A DNA stretch of 64,000 nt, from the NCBI RefSeq assembly GCF_015547515.1, contig NZ_JADMVE010000007.1, forward strand, positions 178,374 to 242,373. Direction: 5' to 3'. Both the position numbers and the translations under genes were made by a program. Position 1 is the stretch's first letter, and the number at the start of each line of letters is the position of its first letter. This DNA comes from Eubacterium sp. 1001713B170207_170306_E7 (GTDB taxonomy: Bacteria > Bacillota > Clostridia > Eubacteriales > Eubacteriaceae). The notes under the pieces were generated by a model. It was not told the DNA's origin, did no database searches, and saw nothing but the letters and a program-made list of their open reading frames with translations. Below are positions 18,633-27,863 of this stretch, piece by piece.

Positions 18633-20375
18633 ATGAAAAAAACAAAAATGGTGTGTACCCTTGGACCGGCATCGGATTCAAAAGAGATTTTAACACAGAT
18701 GATCCAGGGCGGGCTGAACGTAGCGCGTTTAAACTTTTCCCACGGAAGCCATGAAGAGCACGCGGCAAGAATTCAGCGGATTAAGGAAGTGCGTAAGGAG
18801 CTGAGCATTCCGGTAGCGTTGATGCTGGACACAAAAGGGCCTGAAATTCGTACCGGGGACTTAAAGGAAGGCAAGGTCACCCTTGAAACAGGAAATAAAA
18901 TCGTGCTGACCTCCGAACAGATCGAGGGAGGCGCAGACCGCGTCAGCGTAAGCTATGAAGGCTTGCCGGAAGACCTGTCTGTCGGAAATAAAATCCTGAT
19001 TGACGACGGCCTGATCGAGCTGAATGTTGAACGCATCGAGGGAACCGAAATCTACTGCGGCATTGAAAACGGCGGTGTTTTGGGCTCTAAAAAAAGCGTG
19101 AATATTCCAAATGTCGAAATCAACCTTCCGGGGCTGACACCAAAGGATGAAAGTGACCTGATCTTCGGGATCAAGCAGAAGGTCGACTTTGTCGCAGCCT
19201 CCTTTGTGCGTAAACCCCAGGATGTCATTGCGATCCGTAAGGTTCTTGAAAACAACGGCGGCGGAAATATTCAGATTATCTCTAAGATTGAAAACCGCGA
19301 AGGCGTTGAGAAGATCGACCGTATTTTAGCGGTTTCTGATGGTATTATGGTTGCCAGAGGGGACCTCGGTGTAGAAATTCCAGCCGAAGAAGTGCCTCTG
19401 GTACAGAAGAGCATCATCAAAAAATGTAATCTTCTGGGCAAGCCGGTTATCACGGCCACACAGATGCTGGATTCCATGATGCGTAACCCGAGACCGACAA
19501 GAGCCGAAGTCGGCGATGTCGCCAACGCGGTATTTGACGGTACGGACGCGGTAATGCTTTCCGGTGAAACCGCAGCCGGAGCTTATCCGGTACAGGCGGT
19601 CGAAACCATGGCAAATATCGTGGAAAAGACCGAGCGCTCTGAAGAATATATTAACCGTCAAAAACCAGAACACGGTGAGCTTACCATTACCAATGCCGTG
19701 AGTGAAGCAGCAGTACAGATTGCGGCGAATCTGGACGCGACAGCCATTATCGCGGCCACCTCTTCCGGTCATACACCGCGTATGCTGTCCAAATACCGTC
19801 CTGAATGCACAATTTTGGCTGTCAGCGATAAAGTATCCACGGTCCGCCGTTTAACCCTTTCCTGGGGCGTTTACTGTATGTATATGCCAGAGCTCCGGGA
19901 TACCGACTCCATGGTCCACGACTCAGTACAGGCAGCCGTAGAGCTGGGCGTTGTCAAGATTGGCGATCTGGCCGTTGTGGCGGCCGGCGTGCCGCTTGGC
20001 GTACAGGGCAATACCAATATGATCAAAGTCCATACTGTGGGCAATGCGATCATGAGCGGTACCGGTATCGGCGATAAGCCTGTGACTGGCTATGCGAAGC
20101 TGATCAGCGAGGATAATGCCTCCGAGTTCAAGGAAGGGGATATTCTGGTTGTTAAATCCCTGTCGCCTGAAATTTCCTGGATTCTGGACAAAGCGGCAGC
20201 CATCATCACTGAGGAAGGTGGCCTGAGCTCAGAGGGCGCCATCGCGGGATTACACTACAATATTCCGGTTATAGTCGGGGTTGAAAAGGCCCTTGAAATT
20301 ATCGGGCACGGCAAGCTGATCTCCATCGATCCGAAGCGCGGCATGGTCTATCAGGGTAAGGTGCGCATGGTTTAA
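18633..20375 (+). CDS. pyk: Pyruvate kinase with extra C-terminal domain
   Basis: A 580-residue pyruvate kinase (phosphoenolpyruvate + ADP to pyruvate + ATP). The barrel has TLGPAS, LNFSHGSHEEH, MLDTKGPEIRTGDL and the active-site signature around IISKIENREGVEKID; GDLGVEIPAEEV and KPVITATQMLDSM are also intact. About 100 residues after the usual end (near 475) form the PEP-utiliser mobile-like domain of many Firmicute enzymes. Its motif reads GGLSSEGAIAGL; the histidine expected in the SHA position is Glu534 here, so the appendage should not be phosphorylated. Follows pfkA by 51 bases. Confidence 0.96.
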   Translation: MKKTKMVCTLGPASDSKEILTQMIQGGLNVARLNFSHGSHEEHAARIQRIKEVRKELSIPVALMLDTKGPEIRTGDLKEGKVTLETGNKIVLTSEQIEGGADRVSVSYEGLPEDLSVGNKILIDDGLIELNVERIEGTEIYCGIENGGVLGSKKSVNIPNVEINLPGLTPKDESDLIFGIKQKVDFVAASFVRKPQDVIAIRKVLENNGGGNIQIISKIENREGVEKIDRILAVSDGIMVARGDLGVEIPAEEVPLVQKSIIKKCNLLGKPVITATQMLDSMMRNPRPTRAEVGDVANAVFDGTDAVMLSGETAAGAYPVQAVETMANIVEKTERSEEYINRQKPEHGELTITNAVSEAAVQIAANLDATAIIAATSSGHTPRMLSKYRPECTILAVSDKVSTVRRLTLSWGVYCMYMPELRDTDSMVHDSVQAAVELGVVKIGDLAVVAAGVPLGVQGNTNMIKVHTVGNAIMSGTGIGDKPVTGYAKLISEDNASEFKEGDILVVKSLSPEISWILDKAAAIITEEGGLSSEGAIAGLHYNIPVIVGVEKALEIIGHGKLISIDPKRGMVYQGKVRMV

Positions 20376-20394
20376 TAAAATCCAAAAAGAATTT

Positions 20395-20423
20395 AAAAAA
20401 GAGCCTGTTCAGGCTCTTTTTTT
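20395..20423. terminator. Terminator between pyk and the convergent transporter gene
   Basis: AAAAGAGCCTG and its complement CAGGCTCTTTT flank a very short loop; T-tract to 20423 and an A-run before it allow use on both strands. Confidence 0.88.
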
Positions 20424-20429
20424 ATAGGG

Positions 20430-21698
20430 TTATGCCTCTGCCGGCAAATCCTCTTCAAGGCGCACGACTTTAATTTCCAGAACGCACTTTAAGCTGGCCT
20501 TTGTGATGGTGACGGTGAGGTTTTCATAGCAAAAGGTGTCGCCGACCTTTGGTATATGGCCAAGCAGATCAACCACCCAGCCGTTAACCGTATTGGAATC
20601 AAGGTCTTTGTTTTGAAACGGGATATTGAAATATTCAAACATATCAATGAGGTTGGCATGGCAGGAAACCAGGGTGGTCTGATCATCCAGGGGTTTGAAA
20701 ACCTCCACGATCTGATCGTGCTCGTCCCAGATATCGCCCACCAGCTCCTCAAGGATATCCTCAAGGGTGACCAGTCCAAAGGTACCGCCGAACTCGTCGG
20801 CGACAATGGCCATGTGAGTTTTGGACTTTTGCAGCAGCCGCAGCAGGGTAGAGATCTTCATGTTTTCGCTGGCGTATACCACATCGGCCACAATGCCCTG
20901 AATGGAGGGAATATCATGGTTGATCAGTGTATGAAAATCCTTCTCATGGATCATGCCGACGATATTGTCAATGCTTTTGATATAGACCGGGAGTCTGGAA
21001 TAACCGGTGGTTAAAAAGAGGCGTTCGATTTCGTCCAGAGGTGTTTCTTCAAGGTCGATGGCGGTAATGTCGACTCTGGGAATGGCGATGTCCCCGGCGC
21101 TGAGATCGTCGAACTCGATGGCGGAGCGGATCAGCTCGCCCTCATGCGCATCCAGCACCCCTTCGCTTTGGGCTTCGTCCACAATGGTTTTCAGCTCTTC
21201 GTCGGTAATGCTGGGGCCGTCTGTGGATTTGAGAAACTTTGAGAGCAGTCTTTTCCACTGGGAAAAGATAAAGGTCAGGGGCGTTAAAAGATAAATAAAA
21301 AAATTTAATATCGGCGCTGAAAAAATAGAAAATTTCTCAGGGTGCTCTTTCGCCATGCTCTTGGGGGAGATTTCCCCAAAAATCAAAACGAGAACGGTCA
21401 TTACCACGGTGGAGACCGTCACGCCCAGGTCACCGAAATATTTGGTGAAAAGGACGGTTGCCAGCGATGCCGAGGTAATATTCACAATATTGTTGCCGAT
21501 GAGAATGGTTGAGAGCATTTTGTCGTAGTCTTTGCTGATGTTTAACACAAGCGCAGCTTTTTTATTGTCTTCAGCCGCCATGTTTTTCATGCGGATTTTG
21601 TTAAAGGTTGAAAAGGCCGTTTCGGTGGCTGAAAAATAAGCCGACATTAAAATAAGCAGTGCGAGCACAAACATCATTATGAGACTGCTACTGTCCAT
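20430..21698 (-). CDS. HlyC/CorC family CBS-domain membrane protein
   Basis: A 422-residue protein of the CNNM/DUF21 family. Three to four membrane helices lie at about 1-150 (LIMMFVLALLILMSAYFSATETAFSTFNKIR is the first). Two CBS domains follow (about 200-320; IPRVDITAIDLEETPLDEI opens them), then a CorC_HlyC domain (about 340-415) ending near the acidic tail. Such proteins are linked to magnesium or cobalt export and membrane-potential sensing. The name hemolysin is historical. Single gene, convergent with pyk. Confidence 0.92.
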   Translation of the reverse strand: MDSSSLIMMFVLALLILMSAYFSATETAFSTFNKIRMKNMAAEDNKKAALVLNISKDYDKMLSTILIGNNIVNITSASLATVLFTKYFGDLGVTVSTVVMTVLVLIFGEISPKSMAKEHPEKFSIFSAPILNFFIYLLTPLTFIFSQWKRLLSKFLKSTDGPSITDEELKTIVDEAQSEGVLDAHEGELIRSAIEFDDLSAGDIAIPRVDITAIDLEETPLDEIERLFLTTGYSRLPVYIKSIDNIVGMIHEKDFHTLINHDIPSIQGIVADVVYASENMKISTLLRLLQKSKTHMAIVADEFGGTFGLVTLEDILEELVGDIWDEHDQIVEVFKPLDDQTTLVSCHANLIDMFEYFNIPFQNKDLDSNTVNGWVVDLLGHIPKVGDTFCYENLTVTITKASLKCVLEIKVVRLEEDLPAEA

Positions 21699-21796
21699 AA
21701 AATAAATTTTCCTCCTGAAATGTATTGGTCAATATATGGCTATTATACCATAATTCCTGCTTCTTTTGTTAAAAACGTGCGCATCTTTATAAAGAG

Positions 21797-21828
21797 AACG
21801 CCCGGGCGCTGCTGCGGTACCGGGCGTT
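21797..21828 (-). terminator. Stem-loop after the lipoprotein gene
   Basis: AACGCCCGG (21797-21805) and CCGGGCGTT (21820-21828) form a 9-bp GC-rich stem just after the stop on the minus strand; the T-tract is weak. Confidence 0.6.
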
Positions 21829-21832
21829 AGGG

Positions 21833-22981
21833 CTAATTAATGTTATAGTCAATTTTATAGAGCTGCGAAATGGGCTGTCCCTTGGCGTCGGTGGCGGCCG
21901 CGTCCTTTTTTTTCTCGATGGAGAAATAGATGGTGGATTTATAGGGATGGGCGATAATGGCCGACGTCAGGGTCAGGGGCGCTGATATCTGAAGCTTGTT
22001 CTTTCCATTTTCGTCCATGATCCAGATGGACTGGGACGACTTGGTATTGATGCTGGAAAACTGTGTGTACAGGATTTTTTCTCCATTGGGAGTGAAAACC
22101 GCTGAAGTAAAATTCCCCTCGCTGATAACAGACGCCTGGGTTCCCTTGCTGATGCTGTAATTCATGATCCGGTTGGAATCGCCGTAGCTCTGGGTATAGA
22201 TGATGCTGCCGTTTTGACGGTTAAGGTCAAAATTGATGACATTTTCGTCGATGAGGGTAGAGCTGAGCTCGTCACTGCCGTCCTTTATATCGGACATATA
22301 GAGGTTTATTTTTTGATCGTCGGTCGGATCTGTCCCTGTGAAGATCACCGCGTTATTTTTGGGATAGTACTGGATATCATGAACGGGAATGCCGCGGACG
22401 GTGTGGTAAACACGGCGGCTGCCGTCCGAGGTTGCCACGACGATCTGATTATTACTGTTGCTGTAGATAACGCTGTTTTCGTCCACCGTGCAGATGTTTG
22501 AGTGGACATTTTCCTCGGGCGAGGAAATGGTTTTGGTTACGCTCTTGTCAATGGAGGTCCAGATAAGCTGGTTTGAGGATTTTTCACCCCCGGTGTCCAG
22601 GCCCTTTTCCACATAAAAGACGCCTTTGGCGTATTCGTCAAATTTGGCTGAAAGCTGGTGCTTTTCGGAATTGACAAAGCTGGACAGCTGGTTTTCGTTC
22701 TCGCTTACCTTGAGCAGATTAATGTTGTAGGTGATGGGCGGCGCCTCGGTGGTGTTGAGCAGCAGAAGCGTGCTGCCGTCATAGGATATATCCTGAACCG
22801 TCCCGCTTCCAATGCTTTCAAAGGACAGAATCTCCATTTTACTCTGTGGATTTTTCTGCTGAAGCAGGGAGTTGTTAAGGGCAAGCGGTTTATCCTGCGG
22901 CACCAGAAAGCTTCTGCAGCCGCTGAGGAAAAAGGGAAGCGTGAGAAGTAAAAGCAGGGCGATCCATCTATTCTTTTTCAT
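21833..22981 (-). CDS. Beta-propeller (TolB/PD40-like) lipoprotein
   Basis: About 382 residues. The signal peptide MKKNRWIALLLLLTLPF ends in the lipobox LSGC (Cys22), so the protein should be lipid-anchored outside. The rest has repeating strands such as DGSTLLLLN, NNQIVVATSDGSRRVY, NAVIFTGTDPTD, GSIIYTQSYGDSNRIMNYS and GEKILYTQF, typical of TolB/PD40 propeller blades. I chose the ATG at 22981 (GGAGG upstream) over an in-frame start at 23011. It overlaps the kinase gene end by 14 bases, so it is translationally coupled to the two-component system and may modulate the sensor, as YycH-type proteins do in WalRK loci (inference). Confidence 0.82.
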   Translation of the reverse strand: MKKNRWIALLLLLTLPFFLSGCRSFLVPQDKPLALNNSLLQQKNPQSKMEILSFESIGSGTVQDISYDGSTLLLLNTTEAPPITYNINLLKVSENENQLSSFVNSEKHQLSAKFDEYAKGVFYVEKGLDTGGEKSSNQLIWTSIDKSVTKTISSPEENVHSNICTVDENSVIYSNSNNQIVVATSDGSRRVYHTVRGIPVHDIQYYPKNNAVIFTGTDPTDDQKINLYMSDIKDGSDELSSTLIDENVINFDLNRQNGSIIYTQSYGDSNRIMNYSISKGTQASVISEGNFTSAVFTPNGEKILYTQFSSINTKSSQSIWIMDENGKNKLQISAPLTLTSAIIAHPYKSTIYFSIEKKKDAAATDAKGQPISQLYKIDYNIN

Positions 22982-24770
22982 TTTCTTCACCTCCGGCAAG
23001 TGCTTTTTCAATAACAGGCAGGGTTACGATCACATTAGTCCCTTCGCCGACCTGACTGTCGACGCGGATAGAGCCGTTGTGCTTTTCAACAATCTGTTTT
23101 ACCAGGTACAGGCCAAGTCCGGCGCCGCCCTCGCCTTCGCTGCGGGCGCGGTCTTCATCTACGCGGTAGAAGGCATTGAAGATGCGATTCTTTTCCACAT
23201 CGGAGATACCAACCCCGTAGTCGCGGATTGAGACGACGATGTTGCCATCCTCACGCGTGGAAACCACGTCGATAATATCCCCTTTGTCGGAGTATTTGAT
23301 GGCGTTGTGCAGGACGTTGATGAAAAGCTGCTGAAGCCGGTCGTAGTCTCCGAGTATTTCCGGCAGGTTTTCATCGGATTTATAGTTGATTTCAATATCG
23401 TTTTGGCCGGATTTGATCTGCATTTGATCCACAACGTCGATGAGCAGGGCATGCAGGTCCAGATTGGCCTTTTTGACGTCAAACTCGATTTTATCAAACT
23501 GGTTCACATTCAGCAAATCGTCGACAAGGCGCAGCAGGCGGTGGCCTTCGCGGTTGATGGTCGTTAAGGAGCGGTTCAGAATTTCCGGGTCGACGACCTG
23601 TCTCCGGGTGAGCATGTCGGTGTAGCCGATAATGGTGGTCAGCGGCGTCCGCAGCTCGTGGGAAACAGAGCTGATGAATTTCTTCTGCTCGTTCTGGAAC
23701 TGCTTGGTGGCAGTGACGTTACGGATGATGATCATATAGTTTTCTTCATAACCCGCTTCCCGGATAGGGCTGCCGATAATCAGCAGGTTGCGGTCATTGC
23801 AGTCAATTTCCTCAGATATATGGTCCTTGCCGTTTTTGAGGTCATCGAACATGTCCCGGAGGAAGGACTGGTACTGGAAGTCATAGATCGTTTTGGGGTT
23901 GGACACGTTAAAATAGGTCTTTATATAGGAGTTGGACGTGATGATGTTGCCCTCTTTGTCAATGGCCAGCAAGCCGTCGTCAAGAGAGGCCAGAACACTG
24001 GCGAGGCGCTTGCGCTCGGACTCCAGCTGAAGGATCACATTGTTGACGTTCTGTGACATTTTATTAAAAACCTGGGTGAGATCCCCGATTTCATCATCCC
24101 GGCTGTAGTGCACCATGACGTTGTAGTTCCCCTTGTTGATCTCGCTTGAGATACGGGTCAGATCCTTGATGGGCTGGACAAAATGCTTTGAAAAGGACAG
24201 GGTAACCACTACCAGAATGGTCAGCCCAAGAATCCCGCCGATAACAAACAAAAGTGTGCACAGGCTGAGGAAGGAATCCATATTGTCCAGGGAATAGATA
24301 AAACCGATATAGCCAAGGAAATTATTGTCAATCCGGATTGGCGACACATAATAAAGAACACTGACGTGGTCAATGTTTTTCAGGGTCATAACCGGGCTGT
24401 CCTTTTGGCGTGAGAGCTCGATTTCATTGCTGAGGAACTGGTTATCAGGGATGGAGACCGAGTCGGCGATGGCGTTGCCGGCCGCGTCAAAAAGAATGAC
24501 CCGGCTGTTTTCAAGCTGGGCGATGCTTTTGCTGAAGGCCAGACTGTTGTCGATATAGCGGGTTTCGTCGGCCGATTCGGAGGAGGCGGCCTTGAGCTCC
24601 TGCCCGATGTAGAGCACCGCATCCTGGCTCATGACACCAAGACGATCCTTTGCCTGGTTGATATAGTAGTAGGTAACCCCTTGGATAACGCAGAAAATAA
24701 CAATGATAAAGGTCGCGATAAAGAGGGCGATGTTGTAAACAATCATTCGCCCCCGGTAGGTCATTTGCAT
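22968..24770 (-). CDS. Membrane sensor histidine kinase, WalK/PhoR-like
   Basis: A 600-residue kinase. First membrane helix at about 10-32, an extracellular Cache-like sensor (about 33-170), second helix at about 170-193, HAMP (about 195-247), PAS (about 260-360), HisKA with SSVSHELRTPLTTIIGYTDM, and HATPase with an N-box (FINVLHNAIKYS), DYGVGIS and GEGGAGLGLYLVKQI. This domain order matches WalK/PhoR kinases, which sense cell-wall or phosphate state. Its ATG overlaps the regulator stop by one base. Ligand unknown. Confidence 0.93.
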   Translation of the reverse strand: MQMTYRGRMIVYNIALFIATFIIVIFCVIQGVTYYYINQAKDRLGVMSQDAVLYIGQELKAASSESADETRYIDNSLAFSKSIAQLENSRVILFDAAGNAIADSVSIPDNQFLSNEIELSRQKDSPVMTLKNIDHVSVLYYVSPIRIDNNFLGYIGFIYSLDNMDSFLSLCTLLFVIGGILGLTILVVVTLSFSKHFVQPIKDLTRISSEINKGNYNVMVHYSRDDEIGDLTQVFNKMSQNVNNVILQLESERKRLASVLASLDDGLLAIDKEGNIITSNSYIKTYFNVSNPKTIYDFQYQSFLRDMFDDLKNGKDHISEEIDCNDRNLLIIGSPIREAGYEENYMIIIRNVTATKQFQNEQKKFISSVSHELRTPLTTIIGYTDMLTRRQVVDPEILNRSLTTINREGHRLLRLVDDLLNVNQFDKIEFDVKKANLDLHALLIDVVDQMQIKSGQNDIEINYKSDENLPEILGDYDRLQQLFINVLHNAIKYSDKGDIIDVVSTREDGNIVVSIRDYGVGISDVEKNRIFNAFYRVDEDRARSEGEGGAGLGLYLVKQIVEKHNGSIRVDSQVGEGTNVIVTLPVIEKALAGGEENEKE

Positions 24771-25456
24771 CAGATTTTCCTCATTTTATATCCGATCCCA
24801 AAAACGGTTTGGATAAATTTATTGGGCTGGGTGTCAATTTTACGGCGGATACGCTGGACATGCATGTCAACCGTGCGGGTGTCGCCGTAATAATCATAGC
24901 CCCAGATTTTTTCCAGCAGGGTATCCCGGGGGAAAACCTGTTCGAGGTTGGAGGCCAGCAGGTACAGAAGATCGAATTCCTTTGGTGTCAGGTGCACTTC
25001 CTCACCGTCGAGCAGAACCGTCCGTTCATCCGGCATGATGCTGAGCGGCCCATTTTTGATCACGGCATCGGTCTTTTTGGCGGCCGGAGCCTTGGTGGCG
25101 CGGCGCAGATGGGCCTTGATACGGGCCAGAAGCTCACGGTTGTCAAAGGGCTTGGTCAGGTAATCGTCGGCGCCCAGCTCAAGTCCCAGAACCTTGTCAA
25201 TAATATCGGTTTTGGCGGTCAGGAGAATGATGGGAACATCCATCATGGGTGTCAGGGTTTTGCAGACATCATAGCCATTGACCTTTGGCAGCATGATGTC
25301 CAGGACAATGAGGTCCGGCTCAAAGTTTTGGGCCTTTTCAATGGCTTCCTGGCCATCGTAGGCAGTCTCTACCTGATAGCCCTCAAAGTCAAGCTCCATT
25401 TTGATTAAATCTACGATAGCGGCTTCGTCATCGACAACTAAAATTTTTTCGTTCAT
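24770..25456 (-). CDS. OmpR/PhoB-family response regulator, WalR-like
   Basis: A 228-residue regulator. The receiver domain (1-118) has the acidic pocket DD at 9-10, phospho-acceptor Asp53 (IVLDIMLP), a switch threonine in LLTAK and a lysine in LTKPF. The winged-helix output domain (about 132-228) contains LTPKEFDLLYLL and TVDMHVQRIRRKI, which read DNA direct repeats in this family. First gene of the regulator-kinase-lipoprotein operon on the minus strand. Close to WalR/PhoP by appearance, but the regulon cannot be told from sequence. Confidence 0.95.
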   Translation of the reverse strand: MNEKILVVDDEAAIVDLIKMELDFEGYQVETAYDGQEAIEKAQNFEPDLIVLDIMLPKVNGYDVCKTLTPMMDVPIILLTAKTDIIDKVLGLELGADDYLTKPFDNRELLARIKAHLRRATKAPAAKKTDAVIKNGPLSIMPDERTVLLDGEEVHLTPKEFDLLYLLASNLEQVFPRDTLLEKIWGYDYYGDTRTVDMHVQRIRRKIDTQPNKFIQTVFGIGYKMRKI

Positions 25457-25510
25457 GCTGTTCTCCTTCTATATATAAGTATCATATGGTGTAATGGGTT
25501 ATAAAAATGG

Positions 25511-26221
25511 TCAGAACCACAGGTGGAACTGTTCCTTATTCTGGATGGCCTTCAGGATGCGGTCATCCAGCTCGGGAATGGTTTTTCGGAGCGCCTTCAT
25601 CATATCCTTCATGTCCTCGCGTTTGGTATGGCCGTCGGCGGGACAGGTGCTCTTGATAACCGGCAGTTCCTTTACCTCGGGGTTATAGATTATATCCTTT
25701 TCCTTAACAAAAATTAAGGGACGGATCAGGGTAATGTCTTTCCGGTCCAGGTAGGTTACCGGCGAGAAGGTATTGATGCGGCCTTCATAAAACAGGCTCA
25801 GGAAAAAGGTTTCGATGGCGTCATCGGCGTGATGACCGAGGGCGATTTTGCGGCAGCCCCGTTCAATGGCCAGATCGTGAAGCGCGCCGCGTTTCATCCG
25901 GGCACAGAGGGCACAGGGATTTTTTTCCTGACGGGCCTCAAAAACAATGGGGCCGATCTGTGTTTTTTTGATGGTGTAGGGAATGTCCAGCCCGGCGCAG
26001 AGCTGGATCAGCGGTTCAAAGTCCATGCCGCCAAAGCCCATGTCCAGGGTGATACCCTCCAGTTCAAAGGGAACTGGTGAGAAATATTGAAAACGCTTCA
26101 TGGCAACCAGTAGCGCGGTGCTGTCCTTACCGCCGGACAGGCCCACCGCGATGCGGTCGCCGGGGCGTATCATTTCGTATTTTTCAACTGCTCTTCTTAA
26201 AGGTCCGAGGATCTTTTTCAT
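25511..26221 (-). CDS. TtcA-like tRNA thiolation ATPase
   Basis: A 236-residue PP-loop ATPase. The nucleotide motif is SGGKDST (29-35), the CxxC pair is in NPCALCARMKRG, and LGHHADDAIETFF is the second family motif. TtcA proteins carry an iron-sulphur cluster and make 2-thiocytidine at tRNA position 32; Firmicute relatives may modify another base. The ATG at 26221 with AAAGGAG upstream is preferred over a start 28 codons earlier, which lacks a ribosome binding site and adds an unrelated extension. Confidence 0.87.
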   Translation of the reverse strand: MKKILGPLRRAVEKYEMIRPGDRIAVGLSGGKDSTALLVAMKRFQYFSPVPFELEGITLDMGFGGMDFEPLIQLCAGLDIPYTIKKTQIGPIVFEARQEKNPCALCARMKRGALHDLAIERGCRKIALGHHADDAIETFFLSLFYEGRINTFSPVTYLDRKDITLIRPLIFVKEKDIIYNPEVKELPVIKSTCPADGHTKREDMKDMMKALRKTIPELDDRILKAIQNKEQFHLWF

Positions 26222-26445
26222 GATGTCTCCTTTAATAAAATAAACTACTGGTATTTTACCATTATACAGGGGAAAAGACAAACTTTGTACAGGTTTTTCA
26301 GCCAAAAATAAAACTTATGGAAAGCTTGTCCGTTACCTTTATAGTTGTTTCGGATCGAAATTAATGATATAATTTTTAACTGCATCTTCCAGTACTGAAG
26401 ATGCCTAAGCTTTGATAAAGATGATTAAAAACAAAGGAGAAACGA

Positions 26446-26937
26446 ATGTCCCAGGCGATTATTAATTTTTTTGCTTTTTTACCCGACTGGCTGGAGGTTT
26501 TTATTATTTCGGCCATCCCGATTGTTGAGCTCAGAGGTGCGATACCGTGGGGGACCCTGGTGCTGCACATGCCTTACCTGCAGGTGTTTCTGTTATCCTG
26601 GATTGGCAGTATTATTCCCGCGCCCTTTATTCTGCTGTTTTTACCGGCGGTCTTAAAATGGATGCGCGGCACAAAGGTTTTTGGCCCCTTTGCCAACTGG
26701 CTGCACACCCGGGGCATGAAAAAATCTCAGAAGATCACACAGTATAAATTCTTCGGACTGATGATTTTTGTGGCGATTCCGCTTCCGGGAACCGGCGTCT
26801 GGACAGGCTGCCTGGCCGCGTCTCTCATCGAGATGGACTTTAAGCGCGGCATGCTGTCCGTTATTCTGGGGTCGGCCATCGCAGGTGTGATCGTGACAAC
26901 CCTGTGTGCCCTTGGGCTCATGGCAGTGGGGGGATGA
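26446..26937 (+). CDS. Small multi-drug export protein family membrane protein
   Basis: A 163-residue integral membrane protein with about four helices. AIPIVELRGAIPWG near the start and VAIPLPGTGVWTGCLAASLI are the hallmark of the small multi-drug export family (COG2426). Despite the name, the function is not settled and resembles DedA-like lipid transporters in topology. GGAGA precedes the ATG. The next gene starts four bases after the stop. Confidence 0.88.
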   Translation: MSQAIINFFAFLPDWLEVFIISAIPIVELRGAIPWGTLVLHMPYLQVFLLSWIGSIIPAPFILLFLPAVLKWMRGTKVFGPFANWLHTRGMKKSQKITQYKFFGLMIFVAIPLPGTGVWTGCLAASLIEMDFKRGMLSVILGSAIAGVIVTTLCALGLMAVGG

Positions 26938-26941
26938 TGGC

Positions 26942-27739
26942 ATGGTTCGTCTGATTGCCCTTGATCTCGACGACACCCTTTTGACAACAGACAAACGGAT
27001 TACCGATAAAAACCGGGAGGCCTTAAGGGCGTGCATGGACAGGGGAATCCGGGTGGTTACAGCGAGCGGGCGGTTCAATGAATCGCAGCTGGTGTTTATC
27101 AAAAGTATTGGGCTGGAGCTTGAAAAAGAATACCACGTTGGCGATGGCGGCGGAACCATTTTTAACGAAGATGAAATTTTAAAGGTCATGGGCGCCATCG
27201 ACCGGGAGCGGTATCTCAGTGTGTTAAGCCAGACCCGGGAGCTTGGGGTGCCCTGCTTTGTGGCCACGAGCCATAACATGTTTTACGATATACCGGACCA
27301 GCCTCTGTGCCAGGTTTACGGAAAGGTGCCCGGTGTCCGCCGGCCTTATATTGAAAGGCTGGAGGATCTTTCGGCAATCGAGGACGCCCTGAAGTTTGTG
27401 TTTTCCTATCAGTCCGGGGAAGAGCTCGAGCGGATCCGGTCGATTCGGTGTGACGGGACCATTACCTTTCACGCGGGGCGCAACCTCATGGAAATCACCA
27501 TGAAGAGCTTGAACAAAATGGCGGCCTTAAGAGAGCTGGCAGGGCTCTACAGGATTACGGCGGCGGAAATGGTCTGCATTGGGGACAGTGAAAATGATCT
27601 TCCGATGATTGAGGGCGCGGGACTGGGCATGGCGGTTAAGAATGCCATGGACCGCGTTAAGCGGCACGCCGATGTCGTTGGCGAAAAAACCAACGATGAG
27701 GACGGTGTGGCCTGGCTTCTGGAAAAATATGTATTGTGA
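26942..27739 (+). CDS. Cof-type HAD-family phosphatase
   Basis: A 265-residue haloacid dehalogenase-like hydrolase of subfamily IIB. Motif I is LDLDDTLLTTDK (nucleophile Asp near residue 8), motif II is TASGR, and motifs III/IV are near LNKMAALREL and GDSENDLPMIE. Family members dephosphorylate sugar phosphates, FMN or PLP; substrate cannot be assigned. The ATG at 26942 gives the normal N-terminus directly before motif I; a start 12 codons upstream overlaps the preceding gene. Co-transcribed with the membrane protein upstream. Confidence 0.93.
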   Translation: MVRLIALDLDDTLLTTDKRITDKNREALRACMDRGIRVVTASGRFNESQLVFIKSIGLELEKEYHVGDGGGTIFNEDEILKVMGAIDRERYLSVLSQTRELGVPCFVATSHNMFYDIPDQPLCQVYGKVPGVRRPYIERLEDLSAIEDALKFVFSYQSGEELERIRSIRCDGTITFHAGRNLMEITMKSLNKMAALRELAGLYRITAAEMVCIGDSENDLPMIEGAGLGMAVKNAMDRVKRHADVVGEKTNDEDGVAWLLEKYVL

Positions 27740-27779
27740 CGGCAGGGGGTGCTGTGAAGCGCGGCGGCTCTTTTGATTT

Positions 27780-27814
27780 AAGATCAAATTCAGTATTGAA
27801 TTTGGTCTTTTTTA
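27780..27814 (+). terminator. Terminator after HAD phosphatase gene
   Basis: AAGATCAAATTCA (27780-27792) pairs with 27797-27809 (one G-U), then TTTTTTA. Confidence 0.9.
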
Positions 27815-27863
27815 TGTTTACAATAGACCATAGTGACAAAATAATCAAAAAGGAAGTGTGAAA

